From Byssothecium circinans (taxonomy: Eukaryota; Ascomycota; Dothideomycetes; Pleosporales; Massarinaceae), in the NCBI GenBank assembly GCA_010015675.1, contig ML977017.1, forward strand, positions 358,565 to 422,564: a stretch of 64,000 nt of DNA, given 5' to 3'. The notes under the pieces were generated by a model. It was not told the DNA's origin. It saw nothing but the letters and a program-made list of their open reading frames with translations, and made no database searches. Position numbers and translations under genes: made by a program. Shown piece by piece: positions 45,280 through 57,852 of the stretch. The stretch's first letter is position 1. Each line of letters opens with the position of its first letter.

Positions 45280-45720
45280 GGTAGAATGCGCGTATTAAAC
45301 GCGTTGAAACGCGTAGTATAATGCCTGACCTGAGCTGCATTGCCGGTCAGACCCTGTTCCGATGCGGCGGTTTGTGAGGCTCGGAAACCAAGCATCACGA
45401 CCTCGCAACAACACGCCGAAAATTATCTCATTGGCTGCTTCCCCATCTTCCTCCACCCCAAACATTTAACCTTCTCCCCACAAACGACTCCAGTATTCCT
45501 ACAGCAACCAGACTCGAAGCCAACAGCTTGAGTTGCTGCCTGCCCTCTCTAGACTCTAGGCAATCCCGCGCATACCCCGCTCGACGTCCTCAGGCTCGTT
45601 CGGCGGTGCCCCTCCTCCCCGCGGCCACCCAACATTTCATCATTTCATCTGCCTCTGCCCGCGCACCAACGATAGTACTACCACCCCAATTCTGCTCGAC
45701 CAACGCTAGACGTGTGGGCC
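45280..45720. promoter_or_regulatory. REV7/KAP114 divergent intergenic region
   Basis: 441 bp separate the two start codons, holding both promoters. The right half is C-rich, as in a fungal leader. Confidence 0.5.
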
Positions 45721-48700
45721 ATGGAGGACCAGCTAGTTCAGCTACTATCGGCCACGCAAACCGCCCAAGAAGGTCCCCGCAAGCAGGCCGAAGAGCAGCT
45801 CCAGAGTCTCTACGGCCACCAGGACTTTCCAATCGCCCTCGTCCAGATTGCCCGCCATGAACACGTTGAGCTCAGCATACGGCAGGCCTCGCTGCTGTAT
45901 CTCAAGCAGCTGGTGCAGGCAGGCTGGAGCGAAAGCATGGACGAGTTCAAGGGACAGCAGCTGATCTCCGAGGAAAACAAGCCCAAAATGCGCCAGATGC
46001 TCCTCGAGCTCGCGACTACAGACCAGCTGGAGCGCAAGCTCAAGGCTGCTGCCAGTGCGGTAGTGAGCAAAATCGCCAGCGCAGACTATCCGGATCAATG
46101 GCCCGACCTCCTCACGATAATATTAAACCTTATTCCGACCGCTACCGACGGACAATTGTACGGCGCACTGAAGGTGCTGGATGAGTTGGTCGACGACTGC
46201 TTCAACGAGGCTACATTCTTCGGCATCGCCAAACAGCTTATCAAGGTGTTGCACGATATTGCCATCAATGAGGCACGGAGACCGACACTCAGAGCACTAG
46301 CATGCAGCGTGTTCCGCGCTTGTTTCAACATCCTCGAGATGGTCATGGAGGATCATAAGGCGGAGATCAAGGGCTTTGCGGACGAGGTGCTGCAAGAATG
46401 GAACCCATTATTCATCACCATCATGAAGACGCGACTACCGGATCCGCCTTCAGAGGACGAGGAGAATGAAGACACGCCAAATGCTGAGACATATCGGGGA
46501 CTTGTGTCTTTGAAGCTGCAAGTCGTCAAAGTAAGCCAACATATATCGGCGCGACCAAGAGCGGCCTTTGCTGATTAAATACACAGATTCTCATGCGCAT
46601 CCGCTCCGTGTTTCCCGCCGTGTTATCACCACAGAGTCCCGTCCTATTCAGTGCTACCTGGGAGGAGTTATCGTCTTTACAGGCTGCATATCACCAAATG
46701 TACATCCATGAGGAGCGCAATAGCAGGCTTGAAGACGCTGATGGGCTACCATACACTCTGGATTTTCTGGTGCTCGAAGAGCTTGACTTTATGCAGGCTT
46801 GCCTTCGAGCGCCGCCCGTTCGCAATGAGCTGGAAAAGCAGCTACAAAATGGTGGGCAATGGGTATTTGAGGTTATGAAGCTCGCTGTCGCATATGCCCA
46901 CATCACCACGGAGGAGGAGGGCCTCTGGGATATCGACGTCAACATTTTCCTCTCAGAGGAGACGAGTGTGACAGCCAACTATACACCTCGAACAGCTTGC
47001 GGGGATTTGGTTATTAAGCTCGGCGAGTGGCTCACCCAACCTACTCTTGAAGGACTGTTGGCCTATACCCGCTCACTGTACCAATCGAACGAGAGCTGGA
47101 AGGCCAAAGAAGCCGCTTTATATGTTCTCAACCAGCTGTTGAGCGACTTCCAGGATACTGACAAACTGATCGTCCCGGAGACTGCGGCTGGTTTCATTGA
47201 TTTCATTCAGTATGCCATGCAACAGCCGGACGTTTTCCTCAGGGCACGTGGCTATCTCGTAGCCGGGAGCCTTACAAAATCTGCTGGCGAGGCCCTGTTA
47301 CAAGTCTCTCAACCTTTCCTCGAGGCTTCCCTACAGGCTATTCCGAACGACCAGTCCGACGTTGTTCAAGTATCATGCGTTCGCGCGTTACAGTATTATA
47401 TCCAGGCTCTCCCTCGAACTACTGTTTTACCTCTTCAGCAGTCTTTCATCACCGCTATTCAAACTTACCTTTCAGGGCAAGATCTCGAGGAGCTAGCCGA
47501 TAGCGACGATCTCATGGCAACACTAGTCGAGACACTTCGAGATGCCATACTCCTAGACCCGCACATCTGCATCACTGGTAGTGGACTGGATGTCCTATTT
47601 AGCGTGGCCACGCACGCGGCAGATAACTTCCAGTTGGTTGTGATGATCAATGAGACATTTGAGGAAGTAACGGATAGGGTTGCGCGCATGGGAGGGGATG
47701 CTTACGTTCAACTGTGCGCCAAGGTGCTCCCGTCGTTGACGGGCGCTTTCGATGTAGGAAATCTCACAGAAGCAAGCAATTTGACCATACTCGCAGCCGA
47801 CCTTCTCTCTGTGCTCGCCGACCATGGTCCCGAACCACTACCTGCGGGCTTTGTGCAGGCTTGCATGCCGAAACTCAGCCGCCTTCTACTCAATTCGGCA
47901 GATGAGGAACTTCTCAAGTCAGCGACAGTCGCTCTCAAAAACATCATCGCACACGATCACCAGCAGCTCTTCGAATGGCGAGACGAAACGCAAAAGGCCG
48001 GTCTCGAAGTCGTCCTCCATGTTATTTCCCGGTTGCTCTCTGCCGACGTAAACGATCATGCTGCTGGTGAGGTTGGTGCGCTTGCCGCTGAATTTGTAGA
48101 AAAGGCCGGGCATGAAAGACTGGGCCCGTACCTGGAAGAGCTGCTGCGAACTGTGGCCGCAAGACTAGGCTCCGCCGAACACCCTCCGTTCATTCAAAGC
48201 CTTACACTGGTTTTTGCACGACTGAGCTTGAACCACGCCTCGGAAGTGGTTGAATTCCTCGCAAGGCAGAACATTGACGGGCAGAATGGCTTACAGATCG
48301 TGCTTGCGAAGTGGTTAGAGAACTCGATCAACTTCGCGGGCTACGACGAGATCAGGCAAAAGTGGGTCACACGATAACATATGCGCGTATCATCCTGCTT
48401 ACCCTTGCAGTGTCATTGCTCTCTCAAAACTCTACGACCTTAAAGATCCCCGACTCGCAGCAGTCCAAGTAAAAGGTGACCTTATCCCCAACACTGACGG
48501 CCGCATCATGACACGCAGCCGGGCTCGTCAAAGTAAGCCCTAGTCTATCTTCCCTCATTACATTACTAACAGTTGTAAATCTAGATCCAGACCAATACAC
48601 CCTCGTACCCGCCAACCTCAAGATCCTCAAAGTCCTCATTGTAGAACTCCAATCCGCCTCCGGAGCCCGCCAGGATCTCGACGCAGCCACACCCGCCGAA

Positions 48701-48955
48701 CTCGCCGAAGAGGGCCTCGACGATGATGATTGGGAAGACGAACCAAATCCATTCCTTGACTTAGGCTCTGCATTCAGTAAGGAGCAGCTTATGGCGTATG
48801 CGGCAGATGATGCGCCTGGGGGACGAGGCAAGGACGATGAGACACAGGCTTTTATTGTGGATTTCTTCAAGAGGGCACATGCGACGCCAGAGTTTGCAGC
48901 GGAATTTGCGGCGCTTACTGAGGAGGAAAGGACGAGGCTGCAGAGTGCTGCTTAG
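45721..48955 (+). CDS. KAP114: Importin-beta family karyopherin Kap114/importin-9
   Basis: Nuclear import receptor; Kap114 carries TBP and histones H2A-H2B. Exons 45721-46530, 46587-48361, 48411-48532 and 48585-48955 give 1025 residues (yeast 1004). The joins read LQVVK/ILMRIRSVFP, GYDEIRQ/NVIALSKLYDL and TRSRARQ/NPDQYTLVP. The N-terminal importin-beta Ran-binding region begins with AEEQLQSLYGHQDFPIALVQ and continues as HEAT repeats. Near the C-terminus is an acidic loop (EEGLDDDDWEDEPNPFLD) as in importin-9, then SAFSKEQLMAYAADDA. The ATG at 45721 is chosen over an in-frame GTG three codons upstream. Confidence 0.92.
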
Positions 48956-50227
48956 GTTGACGGTAGATGGGGCTTCGGCCTTTTAGTCCCACGGCCGCGA
49001 TAGCAGGCTCGCGAGCGATGGGTGTGGGTTTCTCCTTTTTTCCTCCTGGGAATAGAAGGGCAAAAGTTTGGATCTTGGGACAAGACAAACGAGTGGTTTA
49101 TAGATGAATGGCTCATTGCGGTACAGCACCAACCCACCCTTTTCTAAGAACTATGTATGGGATTCTCTTAGCTCTCCGGTCGGTGGCTGGGTAGCGGGTG
49201 GGTGATATGTAGATAGATAATCTTATATGAAACAACATTATTTGATATTAGGTCGCGTTTTTGCTTCTCGGAAACGAGACATGGTCCACGAAGGGTAGCT
49301 TTTCTAGGGGGGTTAGAGATTGAACAATATCAATGAGGTTGGCGATGCGTTGGTGGCCCTTTTGTAGTCCACGCAAGGCCGCTTCACATTCATCCATGGC
49401 GAGCAGTATTTTGACTTGTAGGAAGCTCTTCTCTATCGCCTGGCTCGTGGCAATCCTTCATCTACTGTTTTCCGTTATCACAGGTGTGGGTTTCCTGTAC
49501 CAGCATCGATCAGACTCGCCCGAGTCTTCAAAGGGAAGAACGGGAAATACCTCATGGTCTTCTCGACTGCTTTGCCTATCGATCAAGGGGGAGCGCGGGT
49601 CAAGGCATAGACCAGAAAGCATGTTTGTTTTGATCTTTCATCGGGCGAGACCTGGGGAGGAAATAGCTTTTAGGCGAAAAGATTAGTTCCATGGAGTGGT
49701 AAGATCGGTTTTTCTTTTCTCTTTGTTATACATCACGTCGAAGTCAGGAAAGAGTGCTTTCCCACATTCCGCGGGGTTAATCGAAATTTTTGTGTTTGTA
49801 GGGTTGGATTTTACTCGAGGAAGGCGGGGAAAGGGGGAGGGGTGGAACGTTGGATGTATCGAGCCATTTTTATTTTTCGATTTTTTCAGTATTTGAGTTT
49901 TTTGGGTTCTTTGGATATGGGGATCTGTGTGATGGGCGAAAGAAGTAAGGCAGACATTCTTGGGATGCTACTGCAATTTTCCGTGCCTCTTACCCTTCTC
50001 CATAACTGGGATCCGTAAGGATTCTTTTGGCGGACTTTGAAGAAGTTCGTTGCGATTATGGAGTTGAGCGCGCTCTGGATGGGGTAGATATTTTCGGAAG
50101 ACCATGGGGAAGTTTTCTTATATACCATGTCCGAGATGCAGTTTATTTCCCTGTAGTCTGAAAGTTGGCAAAATTTCGACAAATGTCTCGCATCAATTAA
50201 TCATTTGATCTTGGTGTTTTCGGCTTC

Positions 50228-50275
50228 ACTCTGTCTCTCGCTTTCGCTCTCGTTCTCGGTCTCGGTCTCGCTCGT
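50228..50275. repeat. CT-rich imperfect hexamer repeat
   Basis: Irregular units such as CTCTCG, CTTTCG, TTCTCG and GTCTCG in succession over about 48 bp. Confidence 0.7.
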
Positions 50276-51230
50276 GTTGATGTCCTGTCAGGGTTTTGGG
50301 AATTTGTGTTATAGCTCTAACAAGAGCAGGCCATGGATGAACTGCGGGTACGGCCATTGCTCTGCTGGCAAAGGCTTTTAGAAGGCGATAGCTTGGCCCA
50401 CCGGCGATTACATGGAGTCCCACGTTGACGCATTGGTGCTTTCTTTTGGTCCAAGGGACACTGCAAATATTCCATTTCTAACTGTAATAGTGCTTTTTGA
50501 GTCCGCCGGGGTATTTCGCATTCGTCCTCGTACACATCGCCGTAGACGACGCTTTTCGCAAACACTTGGGAGAACCCGCACATTCCGCGAGATGACCGGC
50601 CATTTGGTCTTCGGATTTCGAATTCCCCTTTCATGATAATCCATGTGGAATTTTTCTTGCGTCCAAATCTCATGCAAGCTACTCGACTATATTTTGAATC
50701 TTGCCCGCAACAGTGGCTCCATATGCTCTCGCCAGATATGTTTTGGCGAGCAAAACTCGAGGGATTTTTGTTGTGTGAGAGAGAAAGACAGTAACAGAGA
50801 AGTGGAGTGCAGTATGCTCCGATCTGTGAAGAACATGAAAGGAGCCCATAGTCACTTTTGTACAAGTACAAGACGCGTATCAAAAAGTCAGTACATCCCC
50901 GCTAAGCTTCTTTTTAGCCATCATCGACTCAGTGGCCTGTCCTCACTCTTCACCATATTTCCAGGCGCTTTCCCGTTGTCAACCCCGATTCTTCGCGCAC
51001 GACGCTGGAAGCCTTCTGTAGTGTTCCTATAGAATTCGACACTTGGACATATTATGTGCATCGACGACGTCATCATCTTACGACAGCGTTCCACGACATT
51101 TCACTGCCGAACTTAAACCGCACCTCTCTACAAGCACGCCTAATGTCTTGAGGCTGAACACCTTTGCGTTTCCGCTAGAAAAACGTCTATTGAACGTCTC
51201 ACCGCCATGCTCCATAGAATTGGCCTTAAC

Positions 51231-51261
51231 ACTGGCACTGGCACTGACACTGACACTGACA
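51231..51261. repeat. ACTGGC/ACTGAC hexanucleotide repeat, five units
   Basis: Two ACTGGC units are followed by three ACTGAC units on the plus strand. Confidence 0.85.
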
Positions 51262-51889
51262 GCCCAGTACAGCACCCACTCCAGCCCCCCCAAACACAGC
51301 ATGCATACAGTTTCTCTAGCAAATGTTGAACGCCACACATAGAACCTTAGCCGATCAAGTCCGTCGCGTTATTCAAACTTACCATAAGAAGACTTCGACT
51401 TCTACATACATTCGCTTGCCAAGGGCGACAAGACGCCGATGTAACATAAGCGTTGGATGTTTCCATGGGGAGACGGGAGTCAAAAGAAGAACGAAGGGGA
51501 GAAAAGAAGTCGAGGCGGAGTGACTGAGATGGTCTAAAAAAGAGGGGTCAGTGTGACGACACAATAGCGAACCAGAGTTGCGCTCCGGCAGTCGTTCTTC
51601 GCAATTCACATCAACTACAATGATGCAACAAAACTGCCCAAGACTTCGCCAAGCCCGGGCCTGAGGGAGGCCCTTTACAGTACGCGGTGTAGTAGTAGTA
51701 GTGCTGGCTTTCCAAGAGATCCTCCTCTCGGTCCTACGGACCTTCCCTGAATCCCATTGTCCATGAATTCACTTCCCGTCACTCTCCACACCATTGCTTC
51801 CTTACTGTCCCTGACCCCGATAATCCTCCCCCATTCCCCATCTCCACTAACTTAGCCAAAAAAAAAAAAAACCCTACCACCGCTTCGCC

Positions 51890-51898
51890 AACAACAAT

Positions 51899-51969
<71 letters not shown>

Positions 51970-51970
51970 C
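51890..51970. repeat. CAA/AAC trinucleotide microsatellite
   Basis: About 70 bp of uninterrupted CAA units (51901-51970), preceded by one interrupted stretch (ACAACAATAA). A 14-base A-run lies just upstream near 51858. Confidence 0.95.
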
Positions 51971-53623
51971 CGAGGCACTCTCCAGACTAGTCAGGAACGC
52001 AGCCCAGCCATGACCAGCCTAGCCTGACGGATTGAATTCACGCTACACAAATGTACAGTACCACGCGAGTACCTATGGTATATGCACGTGGCTCAGCTAG
52101 CCACACAGCACAAACCCGCATCCGTTCCGACGCCGGAGGTTTTCAAAAGCCACAAGCGCGTTTAGTGGCAGTTTATACAGTTGTGTGGCTCAGGGGTAAG
52201 GGTCGGCGTACGTCAAGGCCGCAGGAGCTAAAAGTAGTGGACCACGAAAGGCCGCGGAGAGCCAAGATGGCAGATGGCGACGAGATTTATACAACCTAAG
52301 GACCGCGGCGGAAGCATCGGAGTGGCGGGAAGATCGGGAGAGTGTCGTTGGTGGCATCGACGTGATGAGAGGATATCCAGAGTTGCTAGAGGGCGAATCT
52401 TTGCATCTTGGGCGTTGCGGTGAAGAAAGGGAGAAGGAAAGGAAGAAGAATCGAAAGGTCACAAGTGCCAGTGGGATGTACTCGTTTGGGTCAGTAAAAA
52501 AGCAAAGCATCCCAAGCGGGAAACGGCCTTCAGCCATCCGACAAAAAAGTATGTCTCTGGTCGAGATTCTTCCGCTTCCTGCTGCGAGTCAGATCTTGGC
52601 CATGCTGTGATCCCGATCTGTACGTACGCGGAACAGGCGTGAGAATCGGGTCCAAGGAAGGAAGCTACGGAAGGAATCGCGGGTGTGTGGAAGTCTTCCG
52701 CAAGGGATAATGCTTGTTCATCTCGGAGGGTGCCAACGTCCAGGGACACTAGGCACACGCCGCGCCGCCACGAATCACAGAAATGCAGATTAAAAAGCAA
52801 AAAGAAGGTCCCATCACAATCACATTCACAATCACAAACGACCGAACAAAAAAGGTTGAATAGTTCAACAGATCGACGACGCAGCTGCCATAATAATGGC
52901 ATATCATGGCGATCTCTCTTCATATTGCTGCCTTTCCTTCCTTTCCCGCCAATTCCCGGCACATCTCTCAACTATCTGATCTGCAGTCCCGCACGATCCC
53001 AAACAGATTATGAACCCGACAAGACTCCGCTCATGAACCCGAGCTCCCCTGTCAATCCAGGTACCTCCCCATCCATTGGCCCGCCATCGCCGTCAACCCA
53101 GTCAGATCCAGATATTATGAGAGACATTATTAAGGAGCGTAAACAGTAAATGCGCCCATCCAGCATTACATAGTTGTAGGTGTCGATCCCAGATCTTGAA
53201 AAGGAGCGTCATGTAGAAAGGAGTGTGCGCTGTCGTCATGATAAACAAAGAAACTCCATGCCCAAACAGCTGGGCCCCATATTTTCCAAATGCCAAACGC
53301 CAAGCAGTATGAAGTTGCAAATAAGAAACAAGAAATAGGGCCGTATTACATTAGAAAGGTGTGGTTATAGCCACGATGGGGTTGGAGACGTTGCGTACAA
53401 TCGTTGGCATCGGCGTCGGCGACGACGAAACCGGAGATAGAGGGCGGATAAAGATGATGATCGCACTTCCATCCGTAGAACATTGCTGTGGACTGGTGAT
53501 AACAATGGACCGAAAGAGCGCGCAGAAAGCAATAAACAGAGCAAGACGCTTTCCTGCCGGGTATATCCAAAGAGATACGATGAATCAAAAGCTGAACGCC
53601 TAAATTTGATAGTATTTGAAACT

Positions 53624-55927
53624 TTACGAACGGAAGTCGCTAGGACCTTGGTTGGCGAAGATGAAGTTCTTCGCCTGGGGCTCGTTAGGACGTCGCATAT
53701 ACATTCCATGAGGACCTGGACCAAGAGGAGGTACGTATTGGTTAACCAGGAAGTCCGGCATCGCTGACACGGGAGGAGCGAAGGGAACATTGTGAGTGAT
53801 ACCGCTGAGCGACACATCACTGAAGTCATCATAGCTCAAGTTGCCGAATCGTCCCGCATACATCATGTTCGAGGAAGCCTCGGGTTGTCCTTGTCCTGGC
53901 TCTGGTAGTGATGACTTTCTGAAATGGGATGGCTTGGGCTGCTGAATTGTGAGATCAGTGCTGGAGTGAAAACCGGCCCTCATCTGCGGGGGTTGCATTG
54001 ACACAGGGCGGGGGAACGCCTGCTGTGTAGCTGGTGCTGACTGAGGAGGCGTATCACGGTACAGATCTTCTTGAACAAGCCTTGCTTGGTTCATCTGTGC
54101 CAGGTCAAGAGGTGTTGAAGGTGGTGAGGCACCGCTGGAATAAACCCCTGCTGATTGAGGCTCCACAGTCCAGTTCGCGTTCAGACTCTGTGGACTGCCA
54201 TGGTCAGGCATCGTTGGTTGATTCCTGTAAACAGTGTTGCTTTGCCAGGAAGGAAAGTTGGTAGCTTCGTTGGGAGTCTGGGGAGTAGGCGGGGCTAGGC
54301 TTCCACCTTGGCCCAGAGTAGTCGTGCTGGATGAGGAGAAGGCTCTGGCGAATTTGGGCGACGACGCAGCTTGGTCAAAGGTGAGCGACATGGGCGACCG
54401 CTGCGCAGATCCTGGGTTCTTCTGCACGCGGCCTGTAGCATTGGCAATGCCCGACGATCGGATTCTTCGCAGCGTGTGGTCGCCGTTGTTTCCCGGAGAT
54501 GGCATGCCACCACTGTAAGAGGCGCTCCTAAGTGTGCTCGGGTTCAAAGCAGTCGGTCGTTTATGCCTGCGTGCAGCGATGCTAGACGATTGATCCGGTT
54601 GGTGAAGATGATCAGGCGTGGTGTTCTGGATGTGGATTGCTTCAATATTGTGGGCTAAATTGCTCGTCGACGAATTTCTTCGCGCAAATCCTTCATCGCC
54701 GAACATGGGCATCTCGAATTCGGACGGGCCTGTGCTGATCTTCCGCTCGTGCTGGTCCGGCGAGGAGAGGATAGCTTGTGCAGAAGCATTAGAGTGTTGG
54801 TATACATCATATGGGTGTCCGGTTTGACTCCAGTTGGTGAACAGTGCAGCATCGGACACGGATGCATGCTGCAAGTTGTAAGGCGAGTCATAAACATCGT
54901 CAGCATCATTGGCCGGCTTTGCGTCTGTGCCTGGGTTCTGCTCGTCAGTCCAGCCCGAGTACATAGAAGTAATCGAGGCGACCGAAGGGGGATTGGGGCC
55001 AATCGAGGAATGGTTCGTTGCAATAGACTGGGTGCCTGAATACGGCGAAGCATCATCAGGACCGGCACTGTTTCTCAGATCAGTGGGTTGTGTCGCATTT
55101 GGATCGAACGCCGAGAAATCCACACCGAGATCGGTGAATTGGAAAGGTGCGTGACTGGGCACAGAGTCGTTGTTCAGCGACGGGGACATGGAGTACGACA
55201 TTTCATTGGACAATCCATGACTCAGAGCGGCGTCGTAGGGAAAGGTGGAATCCTGGGGAGGCAGCGTTGCGGCGTTCTGTTGCCCATAGGGCGCTCCAGC
55301 GGTGGCGGCCATGAACGAATGCATGACGGCGTTGGGATGGTACGGAGTTGACCGGTCGGCTTCTGGGATGGAGCGCAGCGAATGATGCACGTCGTAGGGT
55401 TGATGGAGTGTCATCTGGGGCCCGAGATCGAGAGCTGATGGCCCCTCGACACTCTGCACAGGTAGGCTCGCGGGGCTGATGTCAGCCGTAAGTCCATAGT
55501 AGTCCTGGGGTATTGATAGATGGGTCTGCGAGTCTGCATGTGGGGCGAACTGTGATGAGGCGAGGTGCATCTGCGGCTGTCCATAGCCACCGTTCGCCAT
55601 GTTCATCTGGTTCAACTGTTTCTTGTAGTCCTGCTTGACTTTGGCTCTCCGGTTCTGGAACCAATTCTGCGTGACGTTAGCGAATTTCCAGTGGATGAGG
55701 AATGGGCTACCCACATTGATCTTGTCGAGCGGGACGCCGAGCGAATCAGCAAAACCCTTCTTAGTGTTGGTGCTCGGCTTGTGCTGGGCTTTGAAATGCT
55801 GCTCGAGGATGTCGTGCTGCTCCTTTGTGAGGCGCGGCTTGACGTCTGCGCAGCCATGGGGCTTGTTGGGCGGCGCGCCAGCAGGCGGCGCAGAGGAAGG
55901 TGTCTGCTGTTGCGAAGAGGGCGGCAT
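53624..55927 (-). CDS. Homeobox transcription factor
   Basis: Exons 55927-55715 and 55666-53624 give 751 residues. The homeodomain spans about residues 29-85: KPRLTKEQHDILEQHFKAQ, then the TKKGFADSLG helix and DKIN/NWFQNRRAKVKQD as the recognition helix. The 48-nt intron sits just before NWFQNRR, with a GTGGGT donor, a CGCTAAC branch site and a CAG acceptor. It is a multiple of three without a stop, so the unspliced frame also stays open. The rest is a long Ser/Pro/Gln-rich, probably disordered region with motifs such as NRSTPYHPN-like and RRHKRPTALNPSTLRSASYS. The protein is nuclear by inference. The target pathway is unknown; several fungal homeobox genes of this kind control conidiation or fruiting. 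Confidence 0.85.
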   Translation of the reverse strand: MPPSSQQQTPSSAPPAGAPPNKPHGCADVKPRLTKEQHDILEQHFKAQHKPSTNTKKGFADSLGVPLDKINVGSPFLIHWKFANVTQNWFQNRRAKVKQDYKKQLNQMNMANGGYGQPQMHLASSQFAPHADSQTHLSIPQDYYGLTADISPASLPVQSVEGPSALDLGPQMTLHQPYDVHHSLRSIPEADRSTPYHPNAVMHSFMAATAGAPYGQQNAATLPPQDSTFPYDAALSHGLSNEMSYSMSPSLNNDSVPSHAPFQFTDLGVDFSAFDPNATQPTDLRNSAGPDDASPYSGTQSIATNHSSIGPNPPSVASITSMYSGWTDEQNPGTDAKPANDADDVYDSPYNLQHASVSDAALFTNWSQTGHPYDVYQHSNASAQAILSSPDQHERKISTGPSEFEMPMFGDEGFARRNSSTSNLAHNIEAIHIQNTTPDHLHQPDQSSSIAARRHKRPTALNPSTLRSASYSGGMPSPGNNGDHTLRRIRSSGIANATGRVQKNPGSAQRSPMSLTFDQAASSPKFARAFSSSSTTTLGQGGSLAPPTPQTPNEATNFPSWQSNTVYRNQPTMPDHGSPQSLNANWTVEPQSAGVYSSGASPPSTPLDLAQMNQARLVQEDLYRDTPPQSAPATQQAFPRPVSMQPPQMRAGFHSSTDLTIQQPKPSHFRKSSLPEPGQGQPEASSNMMYAGRFGNLSYDDFSDVSLSGITHNVPFAPPVSAMPDFLVNQYVPPLGPGPHGMYMRRPNEPQAKNFIFANQGPSDFRS

Positions 55928-57852
55928 CGGGGCACTCGCGCTGGTTGGGGATGGGGGGCGCGCGGGAACAGGCCGTCGATCAGTGGCAGCAGCACCGAGA
56001 GCAGCCTCCTCTTGCTGTCAGGGCCCTCTTGGCAGGTGCAGAGGGCGATACTCGGCGGGCTCGCGAATCGCGACTCAACGGCAGTGGACGTGACGAGTGA
56101 CGAGCAGTGAGTAGATGACGACAATCCGGGGCCAGGCGAGGGTGCGGAAATGAGGGCGCGCTGGGGTCGATTGCGTGCAGGATGGGCGATGGGCGGGGAT
56201 AGCGAGTGACAATTACAACATCACAGAGATGCGAGCAGTAGCGAAAGAACAGTGGCACAAGTCCAAAAGCGAATGTGGTGGGCGATGAGGCGGGCGTGGA
56301 GCAGCAAAGCAGAAGTAGAAGCAGGAGCAGGTAAAGGAGAACGGGTGGCCAGGGTTATGAGGGAGGATGGAGGATGGATGGTCCCGAGGCGGCGCGCGGG
56401 CGGTGCAAGTGCAAGCGCAAGCGTGCAGTGTGCACTGTGCCCGAGGGAGTGCTGCTATTTTGGCACTTTTGGCTCGCTCCCCACCTCCCCACGCACACCA
56501 CCGGCGCCAGTCAGTCGCCCGTCGCCAGACGCCAGACGCCAGTCGCCCAGACGCCGTGCCAGCTGATGGCCATGCTGAACGGCCGGCGCCCCGAGCGGAT
56601 GCTGTGACTCGCATGCCACCGCCGCGAGCTGCGAGCTGCGAGAAAAGGCGACCTCAGCGATGGGCCTGCTGTTGGCATTGCCGTCTCCCAGCGCGCTGCC
56701 TCTGCCTTCATGGCCGCACGCGCAGCGCACCACCGCCGGCATCCATCGATGCAGCGCACCACCACAGCCCAAATCTCAGATGACAAACCTTCCACCTTTC
56801 CGCGGCGCTGCAAACGTCATTGCAATTCCGGGAGATGTGCACATGGGAGAGAACGAGGGCATGGGGTGGATGACACGGCGCTCGGAGAATATCATCTCAG
56901 CAGAGAATCGAGCTGGTGAGCTGGCGAGCTGGTGAAGCGACCCGGAAACACCCTCATGGCGAGATGCGATGGTTATGCTTATGTCTCTCTGAAAAGTCTG
57001 TACAGTCAAGTGGTGCTGAACATTATGAACAACCTCCGGTGCGCCGAAGGTATCATTCAACAGCGTACCTTGCAGCAACCCAATCCTCTTCAGCCCAGCC
57101 TGGTACGACTTGAACAACTCAAATCGGGTCTGCTGTGTTCTACAAAGTTTAGTTTAGGCGCAACGTCGGCCACGAGTTAGCTTTTTTAGTCGACCACCAT
57201 GTGCTGCTTGCCGTTCTTCCTGACAACACACAGCTGATGTGGGCGTGTTGCGCCCCAAGCTACTTCTTCCAACCGTCGCACGGAATAATAGTGCAGTCGA
57301 AGCAAGGACTTTGTGTGGAGTAGGCGTGTACCGCGAATGACGTCTATCATAAGGGAGCCATGCACTACAACATGCTACCCTTCTAGAAATCGGAGCGGCG
57401 CCCAGTGGCTCGGATGACACTACCTGGTCGAAGTAGCAGCGAAGCGATGCAACACACCACGGATAATACGGCTGCAGTGCTTGATTCGACCAAGGCGAGG
57501 CTGCGCATGAGAGATCCTGCAAGTGAGTCGTTCATCCTGGCTGTACGTAGCCATGTAGACCGCTTTGGTGTGCGCGTGACAAGGATATATGGCCGACGGA
57601 TGAGCCCCGAGTCCACTTGCAGGGGCGCGGGTCCCTGGACCCTTAAGCCTGCTATAGCTGCTGGTCGACTAAAACGTTACTCTCGGTGGTCTGACTGAAC
57701 AGTTGCATTTCTGACTTGCCCATGCACGTCTGTCTATAATTAAAAGCGACCGTTAGCCTAGGGACCACGTTATGGGGCTCCCGGTGAGACTCGGTGACAT
57801 TCAGACTGCTCAGCCTCTGCGACATGGTGAATATATTAATTCATCCCCTTCA
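55928..57852. other. Long upstream region of the homeobox gene
   Basis: About 1.9 kb, GC-rich near 55950-56750, between the homeobox start and the 3' end of GPP1. Short open frames overlap on both strands without domains. A short imperfect repeat (GTCGCCAGACGCCAGACGCC) lies near 56519-56552. It probably holds a long 5' leader and promoter. Confidence 0.4.

Larger units (their letters stand above)
48956..53623. other. 4.7 kb gene-poor stretch
   Basis: Lies between the convergent 3' ends of KAP114 and the homeobox gene. Open frames of 100-190 codons exist (for example 50317-50883 minus, 52459-52971 minus, 52685-53149 plus), but none has a domain or splice support. It holds a CT-rich hexamer-like tract (about 50228-50275), an ACTGGC/ACTGAC repeat (51231-51261) and a CAA microsatellite (51890-51970). 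Unannotated non-coding transcripts are possible. Confidence 0.45.

Noticed and set aside
50317..50883. 188-codon open frame on the minus strand in the gene-poor stretch
   Set aside because: Cys- and Ser-rich translation without a signal peptide, domain or splice context; more likely chance.
52685..53149. Open frame ending DPDIMRDIIKERKQ
   Set aside because: The end looks protein-like, but upstream sequence is low-complexity and I found no conserved start or intron; left unannotated.
55612..56124. 170-codon open frame overlapping the homeobox start in another phase
   Set aside because: Low-complexity Ser/Arg translation produced by reading the homeobox exon out of frame.
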